A stretch of DNA of 64,000 nucleotides from Hyalella azteca (taxonomy: Eukaryota > Arthropoda > Malacostraca > Amphipoda > Hyalellidae), in NCBI RefSeq assembly GCF_000764305.2, contig NW_025941461.1:1-64000 (forward strand), read 5' to 3'. The translations under genes were made by a program, and so were the position numbers. Each line of letters begins with the position of its first letter. Position 1 is the first letter of the stretch. Positions 36,340-49,595 of this stretch are shown here, piece after piece. The notes under the pieces are model-generated. The model was not told the origin of the DNA, did not search any database, and worked only from the letters and a program-made list of their open reading frames with translations.

Positions 36340-38830
36340 GAGAGGGACTGCTGTAGTTGTCTACAGCGGCGGCTCATTTATATAGCCGCGGTCGTTCAAT
36401 TGTGGTTCACTAGTTTTATACTCGGCAGTGCTCACGGATTGCGTGACAAAAGCCGCGAACTAGACGCCTAAGTGATCACAAGTGCACAAGTGCAATCAGC
36501 CACAGAAGTCAATTGCACTCAAATTTTAACGTAGATTGTTGCCAATCAGTTCGCCAACAATAGTCAATGAATGACAATGAAATTTGTACGTAGATTCTAG
36601 CCAATCAGTTCGCGAAAAAATTGTCGATTGCACTGAAATTTTGAAATATTTTGTTGCAATTGAAGCTCAGGGTGTAGTGCAGCGATGAGTAACTAAATGA
36701 ATATACACACTTGGGCAATATGTAACAAAAACTATTATTTACTTACAATTTGAAGAACATTTCAATACTTACAATTTGAGAAACAGATTCACATCTTACA
36801 TTAACAGTCAGAACTAGATTGTAAGAACGATCGGTCTTTACTACAAATTGCCCTATATAATTAAAGTTAAATACTCACGAAACCTGGGCGGACTTTTGAC
36901 CGAAGATACTCGGCATGGTCTTAATACTCACCTGAAAAAAAAACGAAAATTAGTAATCCTAGTGCCCTGGAAACTATCATGCATATTTTTCAGAGTAGCA
37001 TAATCTTCACTTAGTTTTTTTTTGAGATGAGAAAAGCTGGTCCATACATTAAAAGTTAAATGAGCTAGTGGAGGCACGCACGGTGCGCGCATGGTATAAT
37101 TCTCAAATCGCCTACTCAGATCTTTACAAGAACACGTCATGCGAAATCAATAAAATATATCTTCTAGCACCACCATTAAGATGTGAGCATATATCTTCAT
37201 AAGAAAAGCTCAGTAAAATAACTAATACTATGGTCATCAGGATAGCCGCATGTCCTATTTTTACAGGAAAATCTTAATAAAATATTTTTTAGCGTGGAGA
37301 CCAAGATGGAACAAAATTTCAGTGCTCCAAAGACCAAATAGTAATAGAACTTCAGTGAATATCTGATAGGCACATAGCCTGCAGTACTGAATAGCGGAGA
37401 TTGTATGTTTAAATAATATATCATGAAACATGCGTTATCATGTTATTATGATAGATCGATGCTAGACTCTTTGTCATTGTTAGACGGATACATTTTGCTA
37501 ATAATAAAGCATTAGATAGGTCAGGTCAAGTAACGAGAAGGCATTACTGAATTTGTCAGTTATCTCATATATATTTGCTGAAGTTTGTGAGTTCGTTTTT
37601 TCTTTGTTTTAATATTTGAAGCTTGGTGCTCTAAAAATATAGTGCGCGTGTCCACAATGTTTTTCGTATCAGGATATTACCTGGACCTGAGAATTCATTT
37701 CTGAGAGAGAACAGTAAAGCGTTGCGAAACTGGGAAGGAAGGATCGGACCAAAAAAGGTATTCGATTTTCTTGGTGTATATACAGTTGGTATACATAAAT
37801 TAAATACAAAATATGAAAAATGTTTTTTTCATATTTTGAGACCAGAGTCAAATGGAAGTTCAATGTTCTTTGTAAATTTTGGTATGAACTGGTTTTTCTT
37901 AAATTACCATCAATTTATTTTATTATAAATAACGGGATTTGAAAAGACGGCATTCTAAAATTGCAGGGACTATTGATCCCGGGCAATGCCGGGCCAAACT
38001 TTTTCGTATTATTATCAAATAATTAATAAATAATTTATTTTAGTAACAGTATAGTAAGTATGCGACCAATTACTGCCGAGCAAAAACCTTGAGGCTGAAA
38101 ACAAATTAAGAATAACCAGAATAAATAGAAATAAAAAATTATTTCTTACTGTAGAAATAAGCATTTAAGTTTCAACGATAATGCGCCCAGTCAATTGGGT
38201 TCCAACCAAATTCGGTGGGGATTATGAAGAAATACAAAACTTCGATTAGCGTTAATAATTGCTCTATGTTTATCATAAACAAGTAATTAACTTTCGATAA
38301 TCGAGATAAATATGCTGGCTTCGTTTTTCTAAAATAGTAGACCCGATTTGCGTGATAGAGGAATGGGAAACGAGACTCAGTTCGTGTAATTTTTCACATA
38401 AAATTGTGAATTGTGACACGCTTATACCACGCATGAGAATTAGCGTGTCTCTCTTCCTTTTTTTCAATTGGCGTTTACGGTTTACAACAGTCATTCACGC
38501 GGTGCACGAGGCTGGAGCATCTACCGCTCGTGTCCTAAATCGTGGCGTGAGGGGAGTGCGCATTTGCTGACCAATCTTTCCCTTTACCCTCAGAAAATTA
38601 GTAAGATTTTGTCAAAATAGCGATGCACCCTTTGCCAAGGTGTTGATCATCCTGATCGAATTTAGCTCGGTAAATGAGGTGTATGTCAGCGCTAGAGAGT
38701 TCGTCTTTATTTGGACATCATGACCTTGCAATTTTTCTGAGTATAGGCTCCAATTAGGTAGCGGTGCTCTTTCGTGAGGAAAACTTGTTTCTTTGCTGAG
38801 CAGAAGAGGCAGGAGTATTGCTATTCATTC
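36340..38830. other. non-coding; short imperfect repeats
   Basis: At 36500-36640 an approximately 70-bp segment (GCCAATCAGTTCGC core) is present twice or more in diverged form. TTATATAG at 36377 could be a TATA box but leads to no clear frame. An inverted motif, TTGATCCCGGGCA at 37973, has a partner at 40448. Confidence 0.35.
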
Positions 38831-38844
38831 GAGAAGGGGCAGTA

Positions 38845-38994
38845 TTGAGCAGAGAATTTGGGAGCCCAGTCAGGTTTGTAAGAGGGAGTGAGTTGAGCAG
38901 AGAATTTGGGAGCCCAGTCAGGTTTGTAAGAGGGAGAGAGTTGAGCGGAGAATTTGGGAGCCCAGTCAGGTTTGTAAGAGGGAGGAATCTGAGC
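38845..38994. repeat. 48-bp minisatellite, 3 copies
   Basis: Units start at 38845, 38893 and 38941 with a partial copy at 38989. Each contains GGGAGCCCAGTCAGGTTTGT. 48 bp equals 16 codons, and frames on both strands are open across the array. Near-identity suggests recent amplification. Confidence 0.94.
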
Positions 38995-38999
38995 AGATA

Positions 39000-41900
39000 A
39001 GGTAGAGGGTCCAACTAGGCCGCTCTGAGTAAGCGAATCTGTGATGATGAGGTAGTAGCAAATGAGGGAGGAGTGGCCCAGCTGTGTGTAACCAATGATA
39101 CATATTGAACACCAGCAAAAATTGCGCGACAAACGGAAAATTAAATCGAAAGTATTATCACTTGCGTGATAAATTTCTGTGCATCCCTGTAGTCCACACT
39201 ATAATTACTGTACTGCCTTTAGATTTTACTGTGTACAAGTAAAATATGAAGATGAACGTCTCGCGTCATCAAGGAAATTTTACAGCTTAGTCCGTTTGAA
39301 CTGAATGCATGTAATAGTTTAGAATCAAAGTCAATGAAGTAGTCTTGAAGTAGAATAATTTTAGTGTTTTCTATCATATGAAACTAAGACCTAAAGTTAA
39401 AAGATTTACTAAGGTTTGGCTGCTAAGAATAAAATTTTGCAGAGCTAATGCTTTTTTCTTAGTGCATTTATATTGCAGCAGGAGGCAAAGTAAACACGTC
39501 ATAGCCGGTGAAAAGAGTGAATGAATTTAAACTGCAACAGGTACGGAGATACAAGTGAAGACCTCGTATAAAGATAGCGTGATATGTCCTCTTCAAAAGC
39601 GACCACAATAATAAGAGCAGTAATAACTTCTTGACGTGAGCTCAGTGCACACACGGCATAATTCACTCTAGTTCAGCTTTAGTGTGCATTAATAAGTGAT
39701 AATTCTAGAAGACTTAGTCTGTGTCTAAAACGCAGCTAATAGAACGCTGGCAAGAACAATGTAAGATTTTTAAAAAATATAAACATATTTTAATTCTGGT
39801 ATAGAATGGCAGAATAAGTTGTTCAATACAGGTACGACTTAAGATGCTCAAATTGCAACTCGAGTAAAAAGTTCAAAACATTATCAACGGAAAATTTACA
39901 GCTAGAACAGCTTTGTATTCATTTAAAACTGATATTTCCCTGTAGCTTAGTGTTGTTTTTGGATGGTTTCTGACCACTTTTGTAACCTCTTGCTCGTTTT
40001 TTTCCTAATTGAGGGCGAACCTTCGAAAATCATATCCGTGTTAGAGCAACAACAGAACGGAGCTAACACAATAATATTATATATAGCCACTCGACACTCC
40101 TGGTGAGACACGAGACGCGACATCCATTCACACCAACATAAACCATATCCAATATCTCCTTAACATGAAAAAAATTCAATTATATTTGTGGTCAATAAAG
40201 AACATAGCATCGCAATGCGAATTTTTACAGCCATCAGCTACTCGTATTAATAATAATAATCGTCTGGGTGTTATGCTTTACGATTAACAGCACTATTGTT
40301 TATAAAAGAAAGTAGTATTAATAGAAATTTGTGTTACCGAATGTCACCAAATAAAGTCACCGAATGAAAATTTGAGCGTTATATAGGGCAGTTGTCAAAT
40401 GATTGCGTAAACAGATTCACATAAAGAAAAAATAATTAACTGGGAAATGCCCGGGATCAAGATCTCATCAGATTTGTATTGATTTATGAATATCATTTAG
40501 AAAACCAGCAAAATAAAGGAGAACAATCCAATTTTTTCATCGAGACCAGCGCGCACACGCGTTAAGTGATCGACGGGCCCTGCGTTGCGCTCTATGAAAA
40601 CTTTTAATGAAAGCCAATTTAAGAGACAAGAAAAAGATTCACCGCGAGGCATGACAAAAATGAGTGGCGTTTATCATACGCTTCTCTGCAGCATTGTTCC
40701 AGTATTCAACGCGAACTTATAGAAGTAGACATTAAAGTTATAATTATTCCACGCCTATTCGTTGTTATCCAACGACATTGAAAGATCTACGTCGTTTTTC
40801 GGTGAACTATTACTGAATAATTACACGTTTTGCGATTTTATAATGAACTAATGCCATATAAACTTGATGGAACTAACTTAATTAAACTGTAAAAGAAATT
40901 CTGAGAATCTCCCCCACATTACCATCCAAGACAAAAATGTTCGGAACTTGCAGTGCGAAAGAAGTCTAAACTAGATGAATAATTAACCGAAAAATTCTTC
41001 CGTGGCAGTACCGGTCCGATATTCGACCCGGAAATCATTATGTTGTGCAAGCACGAGCGTTAAACCACGGGTGCGAGTGCGTGACCAGCACAAGTTTAGA
41101 GGAGCAACTAAATTACATAGTTCGCCGTGGAGAGGAAGCGACGCATAACAAAAATTTCAAATTTTTTTTCACGCTCAGCTTTTCAGTGCATGCGCCCAGC
41201 TAAAGTCACGACAAAAAACAAGAAGTTGCTAACTAAAACTTCCGAAACCTGCATGGAGCAATACACTTAGAGAAATAAGTGAGGCATTGTCCAAGCAACA
41301 ATTGAGTTTTTGACCCCATTTAGCTCGGCAAAAGGGCGTATCAGTGCTACGTTGCTCTCTACTCACGCGGTGTTGTATTGATTAGGTGGATGAAGATGGG
41401 GGCAAATTAAAGCGAACATACGAGCTTTGAATGAACAAAATTTTAGAAGTAATGATAACTTTTTTCAGACAACAAGCGTAATTAATTAGTAAACTGAAAT
41501 TCACTTTAATACCTATATAGAAAAATGGTAACGGATAACTCAGAGTAGACAGTCAGCATTCTATTTGCAATTCAATAAATACGATAAAGGATATAACACA
41601 ATGCATTGTCACTATTTTCCTCGCTGGTGTTCGCTAATTCTGCGTAACGCAGCACGCAAGCTGCACGGAGTGGCCGTCCAGCTTATCACGCTATGCATTA
41701 AATACGCCGTGGAAAGAGAACCAAACTCTGATGCATGATCGACCGCGGAGTTTAACTCGGTATATAACATAAATAATGCATTCAATAACGCACTAATAAC
41801 AGCGGATAACGGAACGACGAACACGAACCTTACCTATACGTAGGAAAGATGAATTCTTAAACTGCGAATAAGTTGATTTTTATTATGCATAACGAGTTAA

Positions 41901-43180
41901 GCACGGAAACGGGAAAAGTAATTACATAGCGATGTCTCTACGACATGCTTTAGTGAACAATGAGTTCACTTCACTGTGACAATTGGCAACTTTACTGTTT
42001 TACTATCACACCATTTAAAAATTAATTTTTGGGAAGAATAAAACAGAATCAAGCATGGTTTCCGAGTGTGACTGGACTGAAACATATAAATGACTTCTCA
42101 CGAAAAATAGATCAATCCTAAAGTATGCGGAAATCCGTTCCAACATTCGAATACTACCACATGGTGCAAATTTTTATAATCTCCACTTTGTCAGAATATG
42201 AGACAACAATAAGCAACAAATATAATTATTTCGTGATATTTCCTTAAAACAGCAAAATCAAAGCCTTATAAAGACGGAAAAATAAATAAAAAATATGTTC
42301 ATAAGAAATGTTTACGTTTACAAGTTAAAGACCTCATTAAGTTGGCATTAAATCAAATCTTCAAGTGTCATAGTGACAAAAAAAATCACAAAATCAATGA
42401 TAACAAAATCAAAAATCAAAGACAAAAATCACAAAATCAATGCTGATATTTAGCAAAGTTAAATTTCCTAACGTTGAATATTCAGCAACTGCTTAGCGCT
42501 TCGATAAATGTTAAGCGGCACCGACAGCCGCAGGAGTGTTGACACATGCACATAAATTTCGGTACCAATGTGTACACTAGCACCAATGAACAGATGAATG
42601 AACACTGAAATTCAAATTCACCTGCGTCCCAGTAATAAAAAGCTAATTACTACACTGAAAGAGCGTATTTTGGACTAATTGATCTGTTCATCAAGAATTA
42701 CGCAATGATTTTGTACAGTTTTTAGAATTACTCTTTAAATCTTGTCCTGAAAGTTGTGAGAGGATTTCAATTCATTTTTAACGACCAGCCTTCGAGATCA
42801 AAATTGTGCATTTAACCTTTCACTAATGAACAAAGTAATTATGCATGATGTGAACAGAAAAAATATTCATCGTAGTAAAGGATGTTAATCAACATACGAG
42901 ATCAATATTATAATATCTTAGAACAATATTAGCAGCATTAAATATCTGTAAATCCCTCGATATATCTGACAACAACATTAACATTTTCCTGGATCATGAC
43001 AAGGAAAAAAAACAGATCACTCATGAGTTTGATGTCAGATAAAAGCAAATATAGTATATATCGAAGAGAAAGATGTAATCGATATATTGCGATCGAGTCT
43101 CTGCGCCGGAGCTAACCCCGGTTGACAATTTTGCCAAAAAGTAAGAAATTATATTACATTCGATATTGAGAATCGTCCCT
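39000..43180. other. non-coding AT-rich sequence
   Basis: No array, RNA gene or convincing exon was found in this long stretch. The GC-richer patch 41625-41825 has open frames on both strands (70 codons on minus), without start or splice support. Confidence 0.35.
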
Positions 43181-43191
43181 GGACCGACCCG

Positions 43192-43380
43192 ATGCAGGTG
43201 ACCAGATGCTGGCATCACACCATGGACTCAGGTTTAGCAGGCAAATCCGCAGACAAAGAAGCTTCCAGGAGAAGCTGGATGTCAAGCAGGAGCGATGGTA
43301 GACAGGCAGCTTTGCTTCGGAGACTCGAGATTAATATAGTCGATTTAGCGCGCAGACTCGAAAAACGTGAAAGGCATTAG
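43192..43380 (+). CDS. 62-codon ORF with amphipathic C-terminal helix
   Basis: An ATG at 43192 opens 62 codons ending at TAG (43378). The C-terminal part reads RQAALLRRLEINIVDLARRL. It has Leu/Ile/Val every three to four residues amid Arg/Glu, which predicts a short coiled-coil or amphipathic helix. The segment is GC-richer than its neighbours. A second frame in the same stretch is also coding-like: after an acceptor at 43197 it contains SRQIRRQRSFQEKLDVKQER and ends at a GTAGAC donor. One of the two may be a real exon. No family is recognised. Confidence 0.3.
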   Translation: MQVTRCWHHTMDSGLAGKSADKEASRRSWMSSRSDGRQAALLRRLEINIVDLARRLEKRERH

Positions 43381-43432
43381 AAATATTTGACATAGTTCAC
43401 TGACATATAACAAAGAATGCCTATTTTAAAAT

Positions 43433-43500
43433 CTACTCGTAATAAGCGATGTCGTATGCGACTTCCACAATAGTACATACGACATACTCGCTTGTTTCAT
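43433..43500. other. imperfect hairpin
   Basis: AAGCGATGTCGTATG near 43434 is mirrored by CATACGACATACTCGCTT near 43477, giving a stem of about 15 bp with a 2-base bulge. It may be a relic of a foldback element. Confidence 0.45.
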
Positions 43501-44169
43501 AGCACGCGAGTTGATTTCAATTACAACTTCGTCGCTTCCCCAACTATAAGGAAAAAACTAAAATTATAAAACTAGTGATACATGCGATGTCGATGGCTAC
43601 CGCCATCGCAGAATAAGCGCAAAAAAATCAATTTGTTCCCGACCGTTTGATAATTTAAAATACAACCATGGCTGTTTAAGCCGAGTTATCGCATTTTCAT
43701 CTCATTTCCTCGACTCAAATGTGAGAAAGTAAGAATTTTTCAACCTTGAAATTGAAGGCGGAGCAACAGCTTTACCTTGGACTACGAAGTCCTAAACTCA
43801 TCATAAGGTCGTTAGGTAAAAAAAATGCAGCTAATTTAATTACTTAGTTTACTGATAAGTAATGACTAATAATATTAATACTTAAAATAGTTGAGTTTGA
43901 GTTTTAATGAAAAGCGAAACAAAGCGTCGTACCTTTCCCCACTCTAATACTGTTCACAGAGAAAATTTTTCAGTACAACGAGCAGACTGAGGACGAAGTC
44001 CTCTCAGAGGACGAAGCTGGAATTTGCCCTTAGACGATAAAATCCAAGTTAGGCCCCAAGCCCGGCTTAATCAAGCTAAAGAATAAGTGAGAAAAGTGGC
44101 GCATAAGTGAACAAGATACCCCAATTGCCTTCATTAAATCAATATATAGTATTCATAATAGAATGTTTG

Positions 44170-44345
44170 ATTAAATACATTATATGGATTGCCTATCTAT
44201 TGATAAAATATATTGTATGGATTGCCTATCTATTGATAAAATACATTGCATGAATTGTCTACGTATTGGATTGCCTATCCATTGATCAAATGAATTGTAT
44301 GAACTGCATATCTATTGATCAAATACATTGTATGGTTTGCAAATC
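44170..44345. repeat. 33-bp minisatellite, about 5 copies
   Basis: The unit is near ATTGCCTATCTATTGATAAA plus ATACATTGTATGG, decaying toward the right. 33 bp equals 11 codons, and a Met/Cys/Ile/Asp-rich frame runs through the right half. Confidence 0.85.
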
Positions 44346-44499
44346 AATCGATTTAATAAATCCCTTGTACAGGTTGCAGATCGTTGGTCGCCACACGGCA
44401 GGCGCTATCTCGTGTGTCGGCGGTAACGCTGTAATGCAAGCGAAGAAAAATAGCGGAAGCATTCAAGTGAAAATGTTATTATTTAATTTGCAGTAGCAC

Positions 44500-44850
44500 A
44501 CTGAAATTTGCAGGGCAGTATAGTGCAATCCTCCCAGTCTTTCCACCCGAGTCCCGCTGCACCTCGCTTCTGCTGCTACAAACTGTCTTCTTTAACACAT
44601 GGCTGCGCTCGCCAGCGCTATTCTGATTTTGTGCTGCAATCCAGACCACAGTGCACGGATTTTTGTTTATTGTTTTCTCGTGCGGTTATACAGCCCAGCA
44701 GTTTATTGTGGTTTGCTTCAGTCAGTGCTTTGAAGTTCATGTAGTCATTTTGTTTGTCTACAATATTTATATTTAGCAACGTTTGGCATATAACTATATA
44801 TATCCAATTGGCAACGTCCATCTTGTTTGGCAAGGCATGGAGGGGCAAAA
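44500..44850. other. GC-richer patch with antiparallel open frames
   Basis: A plus-strand frame (44508-44744, 78 codons) and a minus-strand frame (44618-44848, 76 codons) overlap. The minus frame contains TEANHNKLLGCITARENNKQ and looks protein-like, possibly a transposon-derived remnant. Neither can be chosen with confidence. Confidence 0.2.
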
Positions 44851-44899
44851 CATTGATAACGTACTAATAAGTAAACATATAAGCAATAATAGATACTAA

Positions 44900-47230
44900 T
44901 ATTTAAGTACCAATCAGTATAAATACTATTACGAAATACTTAACGCATCTCAAGTTCAAATATCGAATTAAGATATTCGAATCGTAATTACGAATTACGG
45001 ATAATATACTTTTGGGCAGGCCTCGCTTGTGATTTTTCACAGTTAGACTACAATACAACTGATTTTCCTAGCATCATGGCTGAAAAGTGCATGTTAAAAC
45101 TCGCCGCTCCGGTCTCAGAAGAATGATTAGACCCATAATTACTACACAGCCTGAACAACATACAGTAGTCATTCCCGAGTCTTGCATCGGCAATTATTAG
45201 CGACGGTATGCCGACCCATGAAGAGCGTCGAATAAAGGGCAATACACAAGTGATGCAAATAGCATTGTATATACGAGTAGTAGTGCATTGTATGGTATAA
45301 TGAAGTTTAGAATTGGATATAGTATAGAAATGTCAGCTTTGAAGCTGATCTGACTCGGGCCTGTCTTCAATTCTGTCATTAAATAGTGCATTTACACGAC
45401 CATGTGGAAGGTGAAGCTCGAAATTATTTTCGAGATAGTGCAGTAATTAGGCTCACGCTCATCTTATCAATCGCATATATGGGAGCTAAATTCGTGGTCT
45501 TTGGTAGCCCGGTTATTACCTATTTCTTCCCATTAGACATATGAACTTGAATCAAGGTTAAATTGAACGTTATTTCGTTTTATCAACGTTAATTTAACGT
45601 TTTCTCGACGTCATTTGCATGGTGGGTTGTCTCTTGGCTGTCAGAGTATGCCGGTTTGGTTCAGGTTACCGTTAACACATTTGACCTGCCTGCAGAGATA
45701 ATATTATGATAATTAATTAGGTTGCAAGCATTTCCACGCCGGATTACACTATGCATATCAATAAAGTCTCATGATGACGGAACTCTTGTTATAGACTGTA
45801 GCTAGATAAGTGACACACAAAATAGGGAGACCAAGTCATCCTAGTAGGTGCAGAGGATGTGGTCCGAAATTTAACCTCAAACATTTGTTACGTTGAAAGA
45901 AATCCACGTATAAAAATATAAAGTTCATGAATACATTGTAAGGGATAGAAATGATTGTTATTTATATATCGGAGTATTGATTGTATAATTTGTTTATAGT
46001 CCGGAATTTTAAATTGTCATTCTAGTTTGGAGTTTACGGAAGGAGGAGGTGTTAAGATTATTCTGTCGTGGAAAGCCGGAGCAGAGGTATGTGCTGCGTT
46101 AGGATGTGAATATGTAAATATATACGCTTTCGTGGCACGCTTTCCAAACTTCAGAACGATAAGACCTTCACCAAAGAGCGGACGTAGCACTGATACGCCC
46201 TGCTGCGCGGCCAAAGTGAATCAGATAAACCTACACAAAGGCAAAAATGCATCGCTATTTGGAGATCTCATTTATTTTTCTGGGTGCAGTATTTCAAATA
46301 GTGATCACATAGTACTTGGAAAAAAAATGTTGCAATTTTCATCAAAAGGACGTCTGTCCTGCTGAATGCTACGCACCGCCATGTTGCAAAACTCGGCAAG
46401 TTTGTCATCAAAAAATGCGGCACAGCGAGAGGCTCGTTTTCTGTAAGCGCCAACGAGACATTCTCGTGAATTTACATTGTAACTCAATTACCGCCGTCCT
46501 GCTTAGGAGAAATGAAAGCCGTGAAAGTCCGAGCCCGCTTTTTCTCTCCTGGGATTTTCTGAACGAGGTTAAAAAACTTCATTGAAGGCGCCGACCAAAA
46601 GCAAACTTGGGGAGACTGTGAATTTTAGGAACGCGTTCGCCCAGTTCGCACTCCCTAGAAAACTTTGGAGTTCCTCGGAACTGATGTACCGATCGCTTCA
46701 AGCTCTCACAAAATGTGCAATACTCGTCAGGTTTTTTTCCACGGGCATACGTAATGAACACATAGAACGTATTAAAACAATTTTTCTTAGAGAGATGGAA
46801 AGATAACCATTCTAATTACGATGAAATAAACAAAATGTATAGCTGGTGCAGTGTAAATGGCATTAAAGTCTTAAATAAAATCTCTTTATGATACCTATGA
46901 GTGCAAAATTAAATACCTTTACATATAATTATATTAGCAATATTTATTAATCATCCCCAGAAGAGAAGTCGCAACTGAGGCGATCATTGACCTGCGTGAG
47001 TCGATGGAACCATCAGAGATCGATGAGCGAATATGTGAGTTCCACGACTACTTTATGGTTATCAGTTGTATTTATTATAGCATTTATGTCAGTACAAGAG
47101 CAGAGAAATAGTAAAGTCGATAGGGAGGCTGATGATCTATAATATTACAGCGATTACTAATTAATTGTACCTTACTAATTAGACTGTAAAAATCAAGTGT
47201 AAAAAAATCAATAGAAAGGACTTCCAAAAA
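44900..47230. other. mostly non-coding; decayed coding-like block at 46.0-46.8 kb
   Basis: 46020-46800 has higher G+C and several overlapping open frames on both strands (up to 112 codons), none with an ATG plus consistent signals. It may be an old coding or transposon segment with frameshifts. The rest shows nothing. Confidence 0.3.
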
Positions 47231-47454
47231 ATATAAGCGGTACTACGAGCGTCTGTGTACAGTGTCCGTTAAGGTCTGTGCTGAAATATCGGTGTCGGAG
47301 AGCGTTTGCTGGTCAAAAGGCGCGTTGCAGTCAACCTCCTGGGGCGCGATAGGCTCACAAATACCGCGCAGTGAGCCTCTATTTTCATTTATTGGAAATT
47401 TCTTCCTTTCTACCGCAACTCTTCGTTTACTGGAAATATCACTGCAGTGCACCT

Positions 47455-47965
47455 ATCCTTCTACCGGACCAACCTCATCGCCGGTTCACTGTCTTCACCC
47501 TTCACCAGACCTCTCTCTTCACCGGACCTCTCCTTTCACCGGACCTCTCTCTTCACCAAACTTCTCCCTACATCGGACCTCTCCCTTCACCAGACTTTCC
47601 ATCTACAGGATTTCTCCCTTCACCGTGCAGTGCACTTCTCCGACTACCGGACCAACCTCATCGCCGGTTCACACCCGACCCCCTTCACCGGACCTCTCCC
47701 TTCACCGGACCTCTCCTTTCACCGGACCTTTCCTTTCGCCGGACCTTTCCTTTTACCGGACCTCTTCCTTCACCGGGCCTCTCTTTTCACCAGACCTTTC
47801 AATTCACCGGACCTCTACCTACACCGGACCTCTCTATTCACCAGACCTCTTCTCTCCCATCACCGGGCCTCTCCCTTTATCAGGCCTTTCCCTCTACCGG
47901 ATTCCTCCCTTCACCGAAACTTTCCCTTCACCAGACCTCTCCTTTCACTAAACTTCTCCAATCCT
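47455..47965. repeat. 17-bp minisatellite, about 30 copies, open in three frames
   Basis: The unit is CTTCACCGGACCTCTCC with variants. Because no unit variant contains a stop in any phase, all three plus-strand frames are open for 222 to 241 codons across the array and its left flank. None has an ATG; the frames begin only with GTG. A longer block, with TCTACCGGACCAACCTCATC, occurs at both about 47460 and 47642, showing block duplication. I call it a repeat, not a gene. Confidence 0.93.
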
Positions 47966-48084
47966 GTTCTCCCTGTACGCCATCTTCCCTTTCACGTCTT
48001 TTATTGCAGAACTTCTATCAAAAAACAAGGTCGTACTAAGTATGGCCAATGCTTAAACTTTAGTCGACCAGCATGGCTAGAACT

Positions 48085-48312
48085 CTGGGGGATGGGGGAT
48101 GGGTTCTTGAGAGGAATGAGTTATTGGGGGATGGCTTCTTGGGAGTTGGCTTCATTGGGGATGGCTTCTTAGAAGACTGGTTCTTGGAGAACGGCTTCTT
48201 GAGGGGGATGGGTTCTTGGGGATGGCTTTTTGAGAGGAATGAGTTGTTGGGGGATGGGTTCTTGAGGGGTTTAGTTCTTGGGAGGATGGGTTCTTGGGGA
48301 TGGCTTCTTGAA
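48085..48312. repeat. G-rich repeat of about 15-16 bp
   Basis: Units around GGGGATGGCTTCTTG and GGGGATGGGTTCTTGAGAGG recur about 14 times. The plus strand carries many G runs of three to five, so local quadruplex formation is possible. A plus-strand ATG at 48073 opens 130 codons (Gly/Leu/Trp/Phe-rich) that are explained by the repeat. Confidence 0.85.
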
Positions 48313-48479
48313 CCTGCCAGCGTTGATGTTACCCGCACGGCTGCTATAGCCCGATACCAGTGCCTTCCACCATGCATGGATAATCTCTACTTATTGTACG
48401 AGAATCTGCACATTACGAATCGCCTCCAAAATACAAACGTGAAAGGAAAAACTAATGTACACTGAATAGCTACTCGTTC

Positions 48480-49580
48480 GGAAAGATAACAGCTGATCGC
48501 TCTCGTTTCCAGCATCATTTTCATTTAATTATTATCCTGGCAGCACATTTTAGAGAACGCGTGTTCATTTCGTACCCCATTTGCCCAAAAAATCGGACAG
48601 AAAACCGTTTTATCTTAGTTTGATTCGGCCGCCGCGTGGAGGTGAAAGCATCACAAGCATAAATATATTGTTTATCGGCGGGCAAGAGCTTGCGGCGCGA
48701 TCGTTAAGCCGCTGTAAATGTGCCCACCAGAGATGAGTTGTCGCACCGAGCTCGCTATCACAACAGCAACGTATTAACCTTATCTCAACCGCCTGGCCTT
48801 GGTACACTTTAACAATTGGGTAGTAGAAATTACAAAGCTAATATTACAGACACGTTTGTCGAGATATTCATCAACTGTGATCGATTTCTGCACGCTGATG
48901 GATATTAATTGATTGCGCTGACTTCAAAATAAAAAAGTCTTCGACATTCAAGTTCCCGGAAAGCTAAACGCTGCTCCTGTAGTAATGGTATTTGTTTTCT
49001 ACAAGAATATTTATAAATTTCAAAATCAACGAGGCATTTAATGTTGATATAAAGATTAGGGACATAAATTTACGGATAGTTGCGTTTTAATACCAACAAA
49101 AAAAATAATAATAAGAGCAGCCTTTAATTTCTCATGCGTCAAAATGAATTAGTCCCGGATTATTCTGATAGTCTGTCACACGAACGATGTTTTTTTCATA
49201 TTTTTCCGATGAAAATTGCCGAACATTCAGCTGAAACATGGGGAATGTAGTCAAAAAATCAGCGCACCAAAGCACATATTTAATACACGTTTATTCAGAA
49301 TTCGTGGCCCATCCGTCTCAAGCGGTCAATAAACTTTTCGGACTTTCCCTCGCGGCGTTAAAATAGCCGCCTTGAAGCAGACAGAAATGAATGAGAAAAG
49401 TTCGGTGGAGTCTGATCGCTGTCAATAGGGTAATGGTTCGTAAACACGACCCGACAGAGCCAAACTGACCTGGAAATGCAGTTCGCTGGGAGGCTAAAGA
49501 ACTTAACTGCCCATCCTCGAACTCTCCCACGGGACAGTAAAATGTTGCGGCTCAGTGATCGAGCTTGTCGAAAACCGAAA
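48480..49580. other. non-coding with two GC-richer islands
   Basis: 48610-48800 and 49300-49580 are GC-richer than the flanks and hold only short frames. They could be regulatory or decayed repeat sequence. Confidence 0.3.
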
Positions 49581-49595
49581 GGGCAATCGGTGAAA

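Noticed and set aside
36377..36384. TATA-like TTATATAG
   Set aside because: No initiator at the right distance followed by a usable open frame; common sequence in AT-rich DNA.
47262..48172. Three overlapping open frames of 222-241 codons (Pro/Ser/Thr/Phe-rich)
   Set aside because: All three are produced by the 17-bp minisatellite and none has an ATG, so I treat them as repeat-derived.
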